DNA of 64,000 nucleotides from Kappaphycus alvarezii (GCA_002205965.3 NADL03000691.1:992001-1056000); one strand, 5' to 3'. Positions 33,737-45,163 are shown, counted from the stretch's first letter. Notes: generated by a model from the letters alone, not told the origin. A program made the numbers and translations.

Positions 33737-34116
33737 TGTTGTACAGTGTATACTGTACGAACGGTCTCGGCCAATCACAGGCCACGACAGGTCTGACTTG
33801 GCAGATCCAATGATTTGTGCCCTAAACAGCCAAGTGGCAGTACTACTGTACTGTGCTCCCGGTAATACAGTGGCTATCTTCTAATGTATCTGCTATTCTA
33901 TAGCTATCGAATGGCTATATAAGGAAGCCCTCACTGCACGATCGGGGCGTGAGGAGAGAGGCATAGTTTTGGGGTCGGAAAGAAATATCGACCGTTCTAG
34001 TGACTCTATCTACTAAACGACCAAATACGGGACTGCAACTGCATCCCGGGGGACCTTTGTACCCGTTCATTGTGCCTTTGTTTCCCGCTCCCCTCGCATA
34101 TACCGCGCATACTACA
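33737..34116 (+). repeat. Copia-A 3' LTR
   Basis: 380 bp, TGTTG...TACA, nearly identical to the 5' LTR (4 substitutions, one C shorter in the C run near the 3' end). TATATAA at 33,916. Confidence 0.95.
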
Positions 34117-34504
34117 TGTTTTCATTGAAAATCGTTCCCGTTTGGAATTGGGTCACTGTGAGCTTGGACCATTCATTGCCAGATCTGATCCAGATGACTC
34201 CGATATTGACTCTTTGGTTGTGCAACATACACCGATGGTGACTCTAATCGGGGCGAGGTTAAGCTTGAAGAATTCTATTTGTCGTCCTCTTCCTTCTCTG
34301 AGAACTTTACTGACAGCTTCGGTAGCAATGATGACTTTGACTCGAAACATCCTAGTGATGATGAACCAGTCAATGTTGGAGCCCTTACTGACATTCCTGC
34401 ACGGCCGAGTCGTCATGGAACGTGTCTTCTATTCTAGCTGGATCGAAGAAATCGATCGGACTTTTGGATCTAGCTCTGGGTGCTACTTTCGTGGCAATCG
34501 GAAA
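34117..34504 (+). pseudogene. Possible copia-B integrase-RT linker
   Basis: Begins at the base after the 3' LTR. One frame reads LEEFYLSSSSFSENFTDSFG, then SKHPSDDEPVNVGALTDIPA, then RPSRHGT: acidic/Ser-rich and ending in R-P-S-R, typical of the linker between copia integrase and RT. This supports copia-A having landed inside copia-B. The other open frame (34,070-34,573) is probably a shadow. Confidence 0.35.
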
Positions 34505-34573
34505 ACTCCAGTCCTGCACAATGATATGTCCAACGCGGCATGCCTGCTCTCCAGCATTGAGCCGGCCATGTAA
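34505..34573 (+). pseudogene. REL-1 C-terminal box
   Basis: Reads VLHNDMSNAACLLSSIEPAM-stop. The MSNAACLL...EPA box ends REL-1 proteins at 12,792 and elsewhere. Only about 20 residues remain. Confidence 0.75.
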
Positions 34574-34690
34574 GCAAGTTCATTTACTATAGTGTTACCG
34601 ATCAGCGAGGACTTATCCCGCATAACGTATTAACCTCGTGGGTATAACCCACCACATCTTCCATGCATTAAAATAACCCAAACATTCCCC
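34574..34690 (+). mobile_element. REL-1 3' tail, type 1
   Basis: Starts directly after the stop codon. TAGTGTTACCGATCAGCG, GGACTTATCCCGCATAACGT and CATCTTCCATGCATTAAAAT lead to ACATTCCCC. Another direct protein-tail junction defining the family. Confidence 0.85.
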
Positions 34691-34719
34691 GAATGATATG
34701 GCTCTTTCTAAGCTATTCA

Positions 34720-35930
34720 CTTTTGATGATGAACCTAAACTACCATTTGCGTCGAAATATACCAAACGAAACTTATGAATGAGCCCTATTTAGGAAGAGT
34801 TTAAAAACTTTGAGGAAAATGGGACAATTAGACCTACATGAAAATCCACAGGATATTGCCAAATCTTTTCCGTTTGGTATCATTACGAAGATAGAGAGAG
34901 ATAAAAATGATTCCGCACGGTTTAGGGACGGAATAACGGCGTATGGCAGCTTCTAATCAGTTTTAGACCTGGAGGTGGACCAATATGCACCGTTAGCCTG
35001 TATCAAAGTTGTCCGGTTCATGATTGCCGCAGGGTTCTTGATAGGGTATGAATTATATCATATTACTGTCGAAGAGGCATTTTTACATGCTATTCTCGCC
35101 TCCAGTGAAGAATTCCGGATGCGAATCCCTATTTTTCCAACACTTGAGCTAGTTCCCAGTAAAAATTCCAGAATATTAAAGTCTTGCTATGGTCTCCATC
35201 ATGATGCAATATTTTGATGCATTTGTTTTGCAGGAGCGGTGCTATAACTTGGCTTCGAAAAGTCCGAAGCGAGTTGCTGCCTTTTTGCGAAAGAAACAAC
35301 GAGCCTTACATATATCTCATCATCTTTGCGTACAAATTTTTAGCCACTGATAATCCAAATGGTATTCAAGAGACTAAGAAAGATCTATCGAACAACTTCA
35401 CAGTCACCGATCTTTGTTTATACTTATATTTCCTTAGCATGATAATTAAATGCACGAGTATGGTCTTTTTCTATCACAGACTAGTTACGCCAGAAGGATA
35501 GTTGAAACAGCAAATAGAGCAGACAGTAAGAAGAATATGACCTCATCGTCTCTTTTGAACCCTCTGAACGAAGAACGAGTGCCTAAACTCGAATCAGAGA
35601 AGATATATATGTACGGAAATACGTGTATACTAGCATGTGTTCAGTTATTGAACTTGTAAAATCACACAAGATCCGATCTGACATTTGCTCTTCCCCTGCT
35701 TAGGTCGTTCCAGAATAACCCTGGTCCTCATCACTGGAATATATTAAATCGTTGTTCGTTACCTTAAAACACGAAAAACTATAGCCTTGGCCTCCAATTC
35801 CCGTCAGTTAGTATTAGAATCGATTCAGTGGTTTATTGTTACGCACATTGGTGCAGAGGCCTCGATAAATGGCGCTGCCGCACTTTTCTTGTTGATTTTC
35901 TACAAGTACGCCCCGTTTCAGCGGAAATTT
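34720..35930 (+). pseudogene. Copia-B reverse transcriptase and RNase H start, decayed
   Basis: 34,975: DQYAPLACIKVVRFMIAAGF, then ITVEEAFLHAIL (catalytic D replaced by E in the usual D-V-x-x-A-F-L-H), FRMRIPIF and LKSCYGLH. After a frameshift it continues with ATDNPNGIQETKKDLSNNFT and VTDLCLYLYFLSM (usual F-x-M-x-D-L-G-x-x-x-Y-F-L-G), then GLFLSQTSYARRIVETA. RNase-H-side sequence NPGPHHWNI follows near 35,720. Motif order is intact but active residues are lost, so this is an old copy. Probably the 3' half of the element whose integrase is at 26.5 kb. Confidence 0.7.
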
Positions 35931-38900
35931 AAGGTTCAGTCTGCCGTAAGAACGTCGATCTGTTAGGCAGAGTTTCCTGTTCTTTCCTAATGTGTTTGTG
36001 ATATCATATAGATTTAATTACTTCTTAAAGATGTTTATTAACCACCGGAAAGTCCCACTTCTGGCTTCCAAAATAGCTTGAAGACCATTGCTTAGAGCTC
36101 CGATATGATCGGGTTACGCAAGGTCAAGCACGTTCAGTGTCGTTCACCAAGTTGAAACCGGATCCGCTTTTGTAGAAGATTATTAGATTCTTATGAATAA
36201 TACCAAGTCTATTTCGGATTCGAGACATGCTTGATAAGTTCTATGAATGAAATAACTTAATTACTAATTTTGGAATACATTTCCGCTTTGGAAATATGAT
36301 ATCACAGCTGAAGGGGAGAACATTGAGATAATATGCTACTTTTGGATGAAAGAACTAAATAAAGTTCTTACTTTACGCACCTAAAATATCAATTACTGTG
36401 TTTAGTTGTAAAAAGAGAAATAGCTGAATGGAACCGAGTCTTATATCATATGTTCAGAGCTGTCATACAAAACTTCCTAAAAACTTTGACTAGCCTCTGA
36501 ATTACTAAACAGCTGCTAAGGAAAAAGAGGCAGATAGAGTACATAAAATGAATCCAGAAGAAAAGAAAAAGGCATTATATAGACAAAGTAGAGTAAGGAC
36601 TAGATATAAAGTTTTCTGAGTATTTTATATAGAGTAATCAGAACATGACTTTACTTTGATATGTCTACATCTTTTTAAAGAGCTCTTTTGAGCTTTCTTG
36701 GGGCAGTTCTGAAATTTTTCACGAGGAAGTTTTTAAGATATGTTTGCTGATTACTTCTTAAACGCAAACTGGTACATGTTCCACTGGCGCTGGAAATGTT
36801 AGTTCGCGAAATTATATATCCTATAACCATACAATTGTTCGTAATTTTAGAACATTGTTAGAGTTCGTCTTCTTCGGATGCAAATGGAAGAGTAGCAAGA
36901 AAGAAACAACTACTGGTAATTGTAATAACCGTAAATTTCAATTAAAAAGTATATTAAATTGCTGTAAAAACCATTCTACGAAGCAATATTTAAATTTTGA
37001 TTTTCTAAGAAAAAAGGTATGTATTTTTCATTGATGTTGATATAATAATGTTTTGGTTAAGAAAGAGAAAAGTCAAAATGGCTTATTAGAAAAATAAACT
37101 CTTAAAAATTGTTATAAATTCAAGATACTTATGGTGTGAAATGCTTCTTGGGTTAATTAAATAAACAATACGAGCGTAATACTATAAATAGTAACTAAAC
37201 TGGAAATATATATATCTTGGCAATTCTATTATGTAAAAATTTAAAGCATGGTGTGGTATGTATAGAATCAAAAACTGTGTCACTTTTAGAGTAATCATGG
37301 GTAAAGCAATGGTTAAGATGAAAGTGAAACCCTGCTTTATCTTTGATAAATCTTGCCGTCACTACTAACAACGTATTGATCGTCGTAGCTATAGGTCTAG
37401 AAAAAAGAATAATAAGAAAAAAACATCAATTGAAAAGATTAAATTATAATACAACTCCTTGGTGGGTCCAGATATATCGTTCGAAAAAAAACTGCGGGGA
37501 TGTTTGAATGCCAAAATTGAAGGTAAATGTGTTACCGACACTAGTACCTGAAATATAAAGTCAAAATAATATTAATACTGTCCTTGACGTATATTGAATA
37601 TACGTTCATGTTCTAAAACCACATGTTTTTGGTCCTGCAAATGTTTTAATGTGCCTAAAGGCAAAGCTTTTGAGTGGGAAATAAGGTATTTTTTCCTTTT
37701 TCTTTGGAAAATTTCAAATCTTTGTAAACAGAGAAAGAAAGCTAACTGATTTTTAAAATTACGTTAAGAACCCTTTAAATAATTGTTTAGCTGTTACGCA
37801 GTTCTGAAATATTTTTTTATTGAATTTATATTGAAATTTGCACTTTCATGTAACTGGCCACGTTTTTCAATTTGTAAAATTCAGAATACGTTAGAGTTCA
37901 GGAATATTCTGCTAAAATATGGCCGAGACTTTGTGGGTTCGAAGATAAAGTCCGAAAATAGTGAAATAACTGATGTGAAGACAAGAAAAGTGTGAAAAAT
38001 TGCACATGAATGGTGTATTTAAAATAATCCCTTATATATACAGTTTTGGGATCTTAAGTACAGTGAAACACAGCTACTTTCAGCTGAATTTCGTAACTTT
38101 GCAAACATTTTCTGCACAAGCCATTAAATATTGATTAAAATTGGCCGATGAGAATCTACAGATGCGCTACTCTCTGAAAAAAAGGTTTACTCGATATTTT
38201 CGTACATGAACTTTACCAAAGAGGAGCAAGATAGATTATTGAATACTTAAATCACCCTAGAAAAGCATGATAACAAACAAATCAGATAGTTTTGATGGCA
38301 TTTAAAATTAATATCAGTTGATTTGGATGTTTTTCTATCTAAATTGGGGAATTAGTACTAATCTTATGGAACTTAAAATGATGCAAACGCTAAATTTGTC
38401 AAAACTTCCTTGTTGTAGTTCCAGATTTTTTAGTTTTTAAAATATTTCCTCAAAAATTTTCAGGTAACTTTCTTTTGGTTGGTCATTGTTTTAAGTATTT
38501 TTGATTTTGGGGAATTTATATTAATGTAAAAACAGATGAATTTATTTTTGACATAAAACAATATTTTTCTAGTGGCATCATGCCTTGCATTTTGGAGTAA
38601 TTGAATAGCGTATAAAGTGCACTGAATGAAATATAAGGAGAATTTTAACATCAATACCTTCATTTATCACCTACTGAAAGTAGAGAACATTAATTAGTGA
38701 AATTCATACAAGCAGTTTCACTATTTTGGGACCTCTGTGCAATCATAAATTGTAGGTTTATCTTAGTAGTTGGCACTTTCTGGTATATAGTTGCGTTCCT
38801 TTTCAGAAGGTATTGTACCAAGTCTTTATGAAAGACGGTGTTTTACATCTTCAACGTCGATTAATTGCAGTTAGCGCTGCGAAAACAACAAAAAAAAGTG

Positions 38901-39191
38901 CAAAACGAGCTTTGAGGAGAGATAAAACTCAAATTTATAACAAAGGTGCAGTCATTTCACCGGTAATGAAAACTCAACATTTCATGAAATGATAAACTAG
39001 GAATCAAATTTTAATGCTTATAACTCGCAAGTATACTTAGTTAAATACCCTATCCAAACTTTGTGCTAAAAAAAGAGTACTGTAAACTACATCTTCAAAG
39101 TGGTACCCAAGTATACATCTCGCTGTGGTGACACTTGGAGTTGCCATATCTATGTAAAGTTTTTTTTCGGATGGAAGGAGTAGTTAGTGTA
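35931..39191. other. AT-rich desert
   Basis: About 3.3 kb with no gene, tail, LTR or R570 recognised. ORFs at 37,783-37,995 and 38,460-38,663 are unconvincing. Confidence 0.55.
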
Positions 39192-39239
39192 GGTAGCCGA
39201 CCATATCTTCCATGCATAAAATAACCCAAAAATTCCCCC
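39192..39239 (+). mobile_element. REL-1 3' tail, type 1, terminal 48 bp
   Basis: CCGACCATATCTTCCATGCA, then TAAAATAACCCAAAAATTC5. Only the terminus survives. Confidence 0.65.
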
Positions 39240-41833
39240 TGTCGATATTAGAACACCCGCTACAAATCATTTTTTCCCAAAAAATAAGCTTCTTCGGCAA
39301 TCTTACATGATATGTAATAATGTTTTTGGTAGTCGGACCAGGAAAGAGATTGACTTAGGTCCCATATTCAAATTCAAGGAGAAGGAGAGGTACGAACGTT
39401 TTAAGATAAATATTTTTAATTGCTGTCTGAGGTAGAGAGTGTCGAGAAAACCGCGAAGTGATCCCGGAGGGAGTGGAGAATACCTGTACTTGTCCATTAC
39501 GTCTATAACTCGAAAACCTTTTAAGGCTTAATCAAATCAGGTGAAATGCTTCAGCATATTTTTCAAGATCTGTACAGCATCCTTCTATTTGATGTAAATG
39601 GAATAATGCAACTTGTAAACATAATCTACGCATAACCAAAACCACAGCTGGGAAAAGTGAACACAATAAATCTGGAATAAGCTGAGGTCAGGATAGAAAA
39701 GATCAATTGCAATTTGTCTTATAGGCGCTCCCCTAAGTTCCATGCCAGTACTTACATACTCCAAAGGTGGTGAGTAAATCAGCTTACGAATTTATTTTCT
39801 TCCTTCATGCTTTTAGATCAGTTAATCGTGAAAACTGTTGGAAATCATGTTCAAGGAACCTTCAAACTTCGCAAACCTGTCATTAATCGGGGGCATTTTA
39901 CTCATTTCGGAGAAAAAGTAATGAATTAAAATCAGAATATCACTTTAAAGTTTCCTCTCTGGAAATCTAAACTTCTTATATCTTTGAAATCTTTGAACAT
40001 GCATTCAACTGGATTTAGATGCTCATCTTTGACCACAGTTCCGTTTTTAAGATCATCCTTTACTTTCTCCCCTTTATGAAGCCTTTATTCATAGAGGTGA
40101 GCCTCAAGCCGCTGAGAAAAGGGTAACTTTGAAACATAAATGACGAATTAGCACAAAAAATCCTTATAAGTAATCTGGTAGGACTATAATATCTTCAGAA
40201 TTGTTGTCATTAAATATAAATGCATCATTATGGTAGTAGCAAAAAAATACTTTTTAGGTCATTTACTGTGAGTACTAGGAAATGAATAATTTTTTTGCTG
40301 CAATGCAAGTTGAATACTACAAAAAATTCTTGTGTCCTCATTAAAATTTTCATCAGTAATTTCTAGGTCATATGTATCATTAAATAATTTATTCTAACTA
40401 TTTTATACGTTTAATACTCTCTGATTACAAGATTCGGGCACAGTAAATTTTTTGTTCCTTCTGACTAGACTACTCAAATTGGCTTGTCCTCCAGTTATAA
40501 TGAATTTAAATTTTCCTTTTCAGTGAAATTGTATACTTGAATCTAGGTGAACTCCCCTTTTTTCACAAATAATGGTTTTCATTTTGAAATTTGAGAATCA
40601 CACACTTAACATCATACCGATCTTTGGCAAGTATCTTTTGGTATCCAGTAATTTCAAAACATAAAACATTATGCAGTCTTTGAAAGGGCTACCATTTTTT
40701 TAATATTTTTCATTTATACTATGAATAGTCTCTATCATTTTTCATATCATATATCTCGTTCTAAATCAGTATTTTTGCACCTTGACACAGCAATTCCTTT
40801 TCTATTTGCGAATAGTGTCAAGACGTACATATTGGCACACAGGTACTCTGTAACTCATCCTTTTCAATCTTCTTTTGAGCTCCACATGCCTTTTGAATCT
40901 ATTTTAGAGATTGCATTTAAATAGTAGAAAAATAGATCAGGGAGCAAGGTACCTGATAATTAAACAACAAATTAATGAATGTAGAGAGAGTTTTTTCGTT
41001 TTATCTTGGCTAATTTTGGTGATTATATTGGCTCTGAAGAGCACATATAACTAATATATACACAAAAACAGTGATTATTTATTTTAGAACCGAAAAAATG
41101 GTTTATCGGCTTGCGTTGTGCAACAATTCCGATAGTAAACAAGTGTAATTTATATTCGACAAAACCCAATCTGTGATAAATGGACATCTCACGTGTTTTT
41201 ATTCTTTATTTCGCTATAATTGTTCCGCGTCTACCACTATGCACACTTTGTAAATTCAATCGGTATATTCAAAATCTCCTACAAATGTGCATCACATACG
41301 AAGCAACTTTAGATTTAATTCTTATTTTTAGACATTACTATGTTCCAGAGACAGTATTATACAAATGTCTTGGTACAATCCTTCTACACTGCATTATGAA
41401 ACTATTTCGACATCATTATACATGTTCTCCTTAAATATATCTGATCAGCTCTTCACTGAGTATCACTGCCTTTGCTAAATATTTTTAAAGAGGTAATCAT
41501 TAGAATTAACTTAATTAAATATAATATTAATTCTGCCCACAATTTGAATAAAGAGCGTTCGTGAAGTTTTCGTACTTCTCGGAAAATATTTTCAGAGTTT
41601 TTTTGGAAGACTCAGTGACTGTATTATAATTCTGTTAGGCTCGTAATGAAAAGCCGCTATCAGGATTTCCATTTCCGTGGAATGATATCATACTTAGTTG
41701 ATGTGACCACGCATTCAATGCACTACGAAATTTGATTTATTGTTTACCTCTCGAATAATTGCCCCTCTTCCAGCTGGTTTTAGGTTTATACTTCGACATA
41801 TTGAGCTTCTTTACTGGGGAGACAGCAATTCAA
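39240..41833. other. AT-rich intergenic stretch
   Basis: No supported gene. ORFs 39,303-39,497 (minus), 40,721-40,924 and 41,180-41,434 lack motifs. Confidence 0.5.
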
Positions 41834-41927
41834 CCATCAGCGACGACTTGTCCCGCGTAACGTATTAGCCTCGTGGATATAATCGACCACATCTTCCATG
41901 CATTACAATAACCCCAAAATTCCCCCC
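41834..41927 (+). mobile_element. REL-1 3' tail, type 1
   Basis: CATCAGCGACGACTTGTCCC, CGTATTAGCCTCGTGGATAT, CACATCTTCCATGCATTA and CCCCAAAATTC6. No coding remainder upstream. Confidence 0.75.
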
Positions 41928-42200
41928 TGAAATAAATGAAGACATATAGTTTCAGTTTTGATAGCACGATTATTACTGTAACTAAATTTTTTGGCATAAC
42001 TTAATTCTAGAACAGAGATGTTAATTTAAATCAAAGTCATTCAAAAGATTTTTAAATTCTCCTATGACATCTAAGATATCTTAGGAGCATTTCAAAATCT
42101 GGATTATAGTCGATATATTTGATGTCCGAAAATATCAAACAACTAATCTGCTCCTCATTACTGATCCTCGTTTCCATATATGAAAAGGAGACAACCTCAA

Positions 42201-42483
42201 CTAACCATGCGACGTTTTGTGAGGTCTACCGTAAAGCATGCTGTGTTGCATGAAACCGTCGCCACAGCTTATTATTTGCATAAAGACAGATGGAACTCGC
42301 CGGAAGGTCTCCATAGCTTGCTCACCTACGTATCTGGCCACATCTCTCAGCATCGCGAATGCATCCGGGCGCCACCTGCCAAGAGTGGATATCCACACTA
42401 GAATTAGTCGCGATCTGGTATGCGTGATGATAAAGTCTTGAACCCTCCTGAACTTTGACACTTTCGCGGCGTTCAGAAACGTT
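42201..42483 (-). pseudogene. REL-1 C-terminal fragment, decayed
   Basis: Minus reading: FLNAAKVSKFRRVQDF, then WISTLGRWRPDAFAMLRDVA and EQAMETFRRV. This aligns with LNAA...ISTLGGWHP...VRAMET of REL-1, with diverged residues throughout and a mutated terminal box. Its 3' tail is not recognisable. Confidence 0.65.
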
Positions 42484-42674
42484 TAGGGTGAAACATCGGG
42501 CCCTACTCCCAGATGACTAATATTTTTTTCTTTTTCTTTTCTTCATGATAGTAAGGTCGGTTTGGAGTAATTCTTGCTTATCAATATTTTTGCAGTTAAA
42601 GCAGTTATCTCCTATCTATATTTTCCAGTTCCAAGATGTATAATTTTCGTGGTTTACGTGATTCGTGATTTTTC

Positions 42675-42745
42675 AAATTGCATCCGGTCAGCAAAATGCT
42701 ATTGTTTTGATGAAATACTCCTATTTTGCTGACCGGATGCAATTT
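42675..42745. other. Perfect 23-bp inverted repeat with 25-nt spacer
   Basis: Arms 42,675-42,697 and 42,723-42,745 are exact reverse complements (core TTGCATCCGGTCAGCAAAA). A 71-nt perfect hairpin in otherwise AT-rich DNA, 150 bp upstream of R570. No encoded protein. Candidate foldback element or small-RNA precursor. Confidence 0.85.
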
Positions 42746-42897
42746 TTTTGCAATTAAATTGAAATGATCTGGTTCTTTAATTTTTGAAAAGTGTGGCTCG
42801 GCTATCCTCCGGTGTACAATTAAATAACTTGAAATCAAAAAATAAATTGGTTCAAAACAAGAAACTTTCATAAAAAGGTAGTTGATAAATTAAATAG

Positions 42898-43455
42898 CTG
42901 GGAAAATTGACCAAATATTTTAATCTCTATCTCTGGGCGCTACAGTGATGCTGAATTGTGGAGCAATATTTTTTATTGAGGCCCACAATTTATAATTATT
43001 GTGAATCATCAAGGAATATTCTTATCTATTTTATACTGGCCTTATTTTATGCTGAATTCAGCGTGAAATAATTTTAATGTCCTACAGTTGGGTTTTTACA
43101 TTATTCAGGATGTAATTATTGCATTTATACTACCAAAAAATTATTATCTGGATGATTGCTTACCTGGAAAATACTACAATAAGTATTACTGAGCCTGCAT
43201 TATGTCTACCAAAAATATTGAACGGCTCACCTGATTTTTTGTAGCACGTTCACCCTGGTGTAGAGTATAAGTGGTCTAGGTTGCCAGAAATATTTTTTAC
43301 ATCCTCCGGCCATCGAAATATTCTCCTCGATCAGCTATCATTAAATCTGGTTTTCTATTCATTATTCATTCCAAGTCCCATTGCGGCATTTATTTATTTA
43401 TTCAAGTTGGAACTATTTATTTTTGAATGTACCTATCCCAATTATTTTGCAATAG
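42898..43455 (+). repeat. R570 interspersed repeat, full-length copy
   Basis: Same start (GAAAATTGACCAAATATTTT) and end (ATTATTTTGCA) as the copy at 14,960, with high similarity throughout. No ORF of its own is credible. Confidence 0.85.
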
Positions 43456-43585
43456 CTCTGTTGATTTGCTGAGCTATGCTTCCGCAATTACCTTAGGTAA
43501 GTCTCTTGTTCATTACAAGAAATTATCGATCTCCTCGAGTTAACAGAATACTTTTACGGAAGGAATTTTCCTAGATGCCTGCTTT

Positions 43586-43719
43586 GACCCATCGATGTAG
43601 TCACAGTTTCACGGAGGCGAAGACCCGTTCCCGTCTTCTCCTCTCCTTCTCTCCAAACTGCGTATATATTCCACCCGCTAGAAGTTTCAGACGACGAAGT
43701 AAACTACCCCACTCATCAC
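43586..43719 (+). repeat. Inverted repeat, left arm
   Basis: About 134 bp whose reverse complement recurs at 44,263-44,400. Contains GACCCATCGATGTAGTCACA, TCCTTCTCTCCAAACT, GTATATATTCC and CAGACGACGAAGTAAA. The TATA-like motif suggests a promoter or LTR fragment. A shorter third copy lies at 60,285. Confidence 0.75.
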
Positions 43720-43733
43720 CCCCCCTCCCCTTT

Positions 43734-43783
43734 CCCTAGATCGAATGTATCTTCCAGCAGTAAAAACACCCGAAACTACCCCT
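43734..43783 (+). mobile_element. REL-1 3' tail, type 5, terminus
   Basis: CTAGATCGAATGTATCTTCC, AGCAGTAAAAACACC and CGAAACTACCCC. Lies just inside the left arm of the inverted repeat. Confidence 0.6.
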
Positions 43784-43946
43784 TTTTCTTTAGTGTGGTT
43801 TCTTCAAAATATCTCTATTTCACATGAATACATTCACAGTAGAAATCATTTACATATTTTATGAGTGGGATGGGATGCGAAAGCGAGAAATCGCTCAAGT
43901 TTTCCACAAAAATAGCGAAAGTACCAAGACGAGATTATACGCCATT

Positions 43947-43968
43947 CCATGGCGCGCCATGGCGCGCC
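43947..43968. repeat. Nested GC palindrome
   Basis: CCATGGCGCGCC followed by a second ATGGCGCGCC: two tandem copies of a 10-bp unit forming overlapping palindromes, in an AT-rich context. It lies within an unrecognised 79-codon ORF (43,861-44,100). Confidence 0.6.
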
Positions 43969-44262
43969 CATTTTCACCGTAACGTCTTCTCAACCGCCGG
44001 CGCCATACTACTGTACAGGATAAAGGTAATTCCTCCCTATGTTTCACTCGCAGTAAACCAGCCTAAACATTCCTCCAAGACGTCGGGGGGTTTAAATTGA
44101 AAAGATAAATTCCGCTATTTCTCAAAATCTACTGACATCTTGATGAGTGCTTCAGTTCAGACTGGTCCTGCTCTACATCTGGAAATACTATCTCATGAAA
44201 TCGTTTCCACGATGACAATTTTGCTTGAGAAATAGAATATCTTCCTTTGTCGCGCATGGAAG

Positions 44263-44400
44263 TGCGTGAATGATGGGGTATTTTACTTCGTCGTCTGATA
44301 CTTCTAGCAGGGGGAATATATACGGAGTTTGGAGAGAAGGAGGGGAGAAAACTGAAACGGGTCTGCGCCTCTGTGACCCTGTGACTACATCGACGGGTCA
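44263..44400 (-). repeat. Inverted repeat, right arm
   Basis: On the minus strand, GACCCGTCGATGTAGTCACA, TCCTTCTCTCCAAACT, GTATATATTCC and CAGACGACGAAGTAAA occur in the same order as in the left arm. The two TATA-like boxes point at each other across about 540 bp. Confidence 0.75.
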
Positions 44401-44498
44401 ACGTATGGAAGGGGTCAGCCTTGATCCAGCTGAGATATTTGCGCTCACAATGCGTTTTCATTTTTCATTTCTCACTTCTGTAGTTCTCACGTCGAGCT

Positions 44499-44603
44499 GG
44501 GGGAAATTTTTGAGTTACTTGAATGCATGGAGGATGTGGCCGGTTATACCCACGCAGCTAATGCGTTATGCGGGATAAGTCGTCGCTGATGGGTAACACT
44601 ACG
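44499..44603 (-). mobile_element. REL-1 3' tail, type 1
   Basis: Minus-strand GTGTTACCCATCAGCGACGA, CTTATCCCGCATAACGCATT, CATCCTCCATGCATTCAAGT and AAAATTTC5. No coding part upstream. Confidence 0.7.
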
Positions 44604-44864
44604 TACAACTGTGAACAAGGTTCTCGATATTCCTGAGTAAAGAAGTTTATATTTCAACCTGCAGATATGGTTCATCATAGATTACACCTAATGATAAACA
44701 CGTTGTTTTTTTGGACAGCAGCCTCGCTCTCGCCATACAGCTTCAATTGATTGATATTCAGGAACGAAGGGGGAGCAAGACGTGGCCCAGTTTTATAGCT
44801 CCCGGTGTTAATTGGGGTACAAACTGGTGAGTATTCTCGTTACATACTTCCAGCGGCGAAGATA

Positions 44865-44910
44865 CAGCTCTCCACATCTTCCATACGTTAAAATAATCCA
44901 AAAATTCCCC
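44865..44910 (+). mobile_element. REL-1 3' tail, type 1, terminus
   Basis: CACATCTTCCATACGTTAAA, then ATAATCCAAAAATTCCCC. It faces the minus tail at 44,921 with only 10 bp between the C runs. Confidence 0.6.
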
Positions 44911-44920
44911 TTGTATATTC

Positions 44921-45025
44921 GGGGGGGAAATGTTGGGTTATTTTAATGCACGGAAGATGTGGTCGGTTATATCCACGCGGCTAATGCGTTATGCGGGACA
45001 AGTCATCGCTGATGGGGAACACTAC
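44921..45025 (-). mobile_element. REL-1 3' tail, type 1
   Basis: Minus-strand GTGTTCCCCATCAGCGATGA, CTTGTCCCGCATAACGCATT, ACCGACCACATCTTCCGTGC and a C7 end. It begins exactly where the type 2 tail of the next copy stops. Confidence 0.75.
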
Positions 45026-45115
45026 AGAAATGTGGGGTGATTTAATATTTGAAAAATATGATCGATTGTGGCCCGAAAATCCTACAGGGTGCCCAGTAAT
45101 ACCTCTTAAATTACC
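45026..45115 (-). mobile_element. REL-1 3' tail, type 2
   Basis: Minus-strand GTAATTTAAGAGGTATTACT, CACCCTGTAGGATTTT and TTTCAAATATTAAATCACCC, then ACATTTC, where it is cut off by the type 1 tail. Matches 12,275-12,359. Confidence 0.75.
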
Positions 45116-45163
45116 CTAGAAAGCCGGCTCAAGGCCCCCCAGCAGACAGGCTGCGTTGGACAT
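45116..45163 (-). pseudogene. REL-1 C-terminal box
   Basis: MSNAACLLGGLEPAF-stop, directly followed by the type 2 tail. Shows that type 2 tails also belong to REL-1-like elements. Confidence 0.75.

Larger units (their letters stand above)
27325..34116 (+). mobile_element. Copia-A, complete but defective Ty1/copia-type LTR retrotransposon
   Basis: 6.79 kb bounded by direct repeats 27,325-27,705 and 33,737-34,116, each starting TGTTG and ending TACA. The LTRs differ by 4 substitutions and one C indel. Internal order is primer site, gag, protease region, integrase, RT, RNase H (Pseudoviridae order), an antisense ORF, then the 3' LTR. The polypurine tract is weak (GGGGG before the 3' LTR). Pol carries numerous in-frame stops and frame changes (near 27,948, 29,105, 29,581, 30,040, 30,260, 30,623, 30,881, 31,513, 31,831 and 32,393), so the copy cannot encode a full polyprotein. 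No target-site duplication is visible. Confidence 0.92.
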
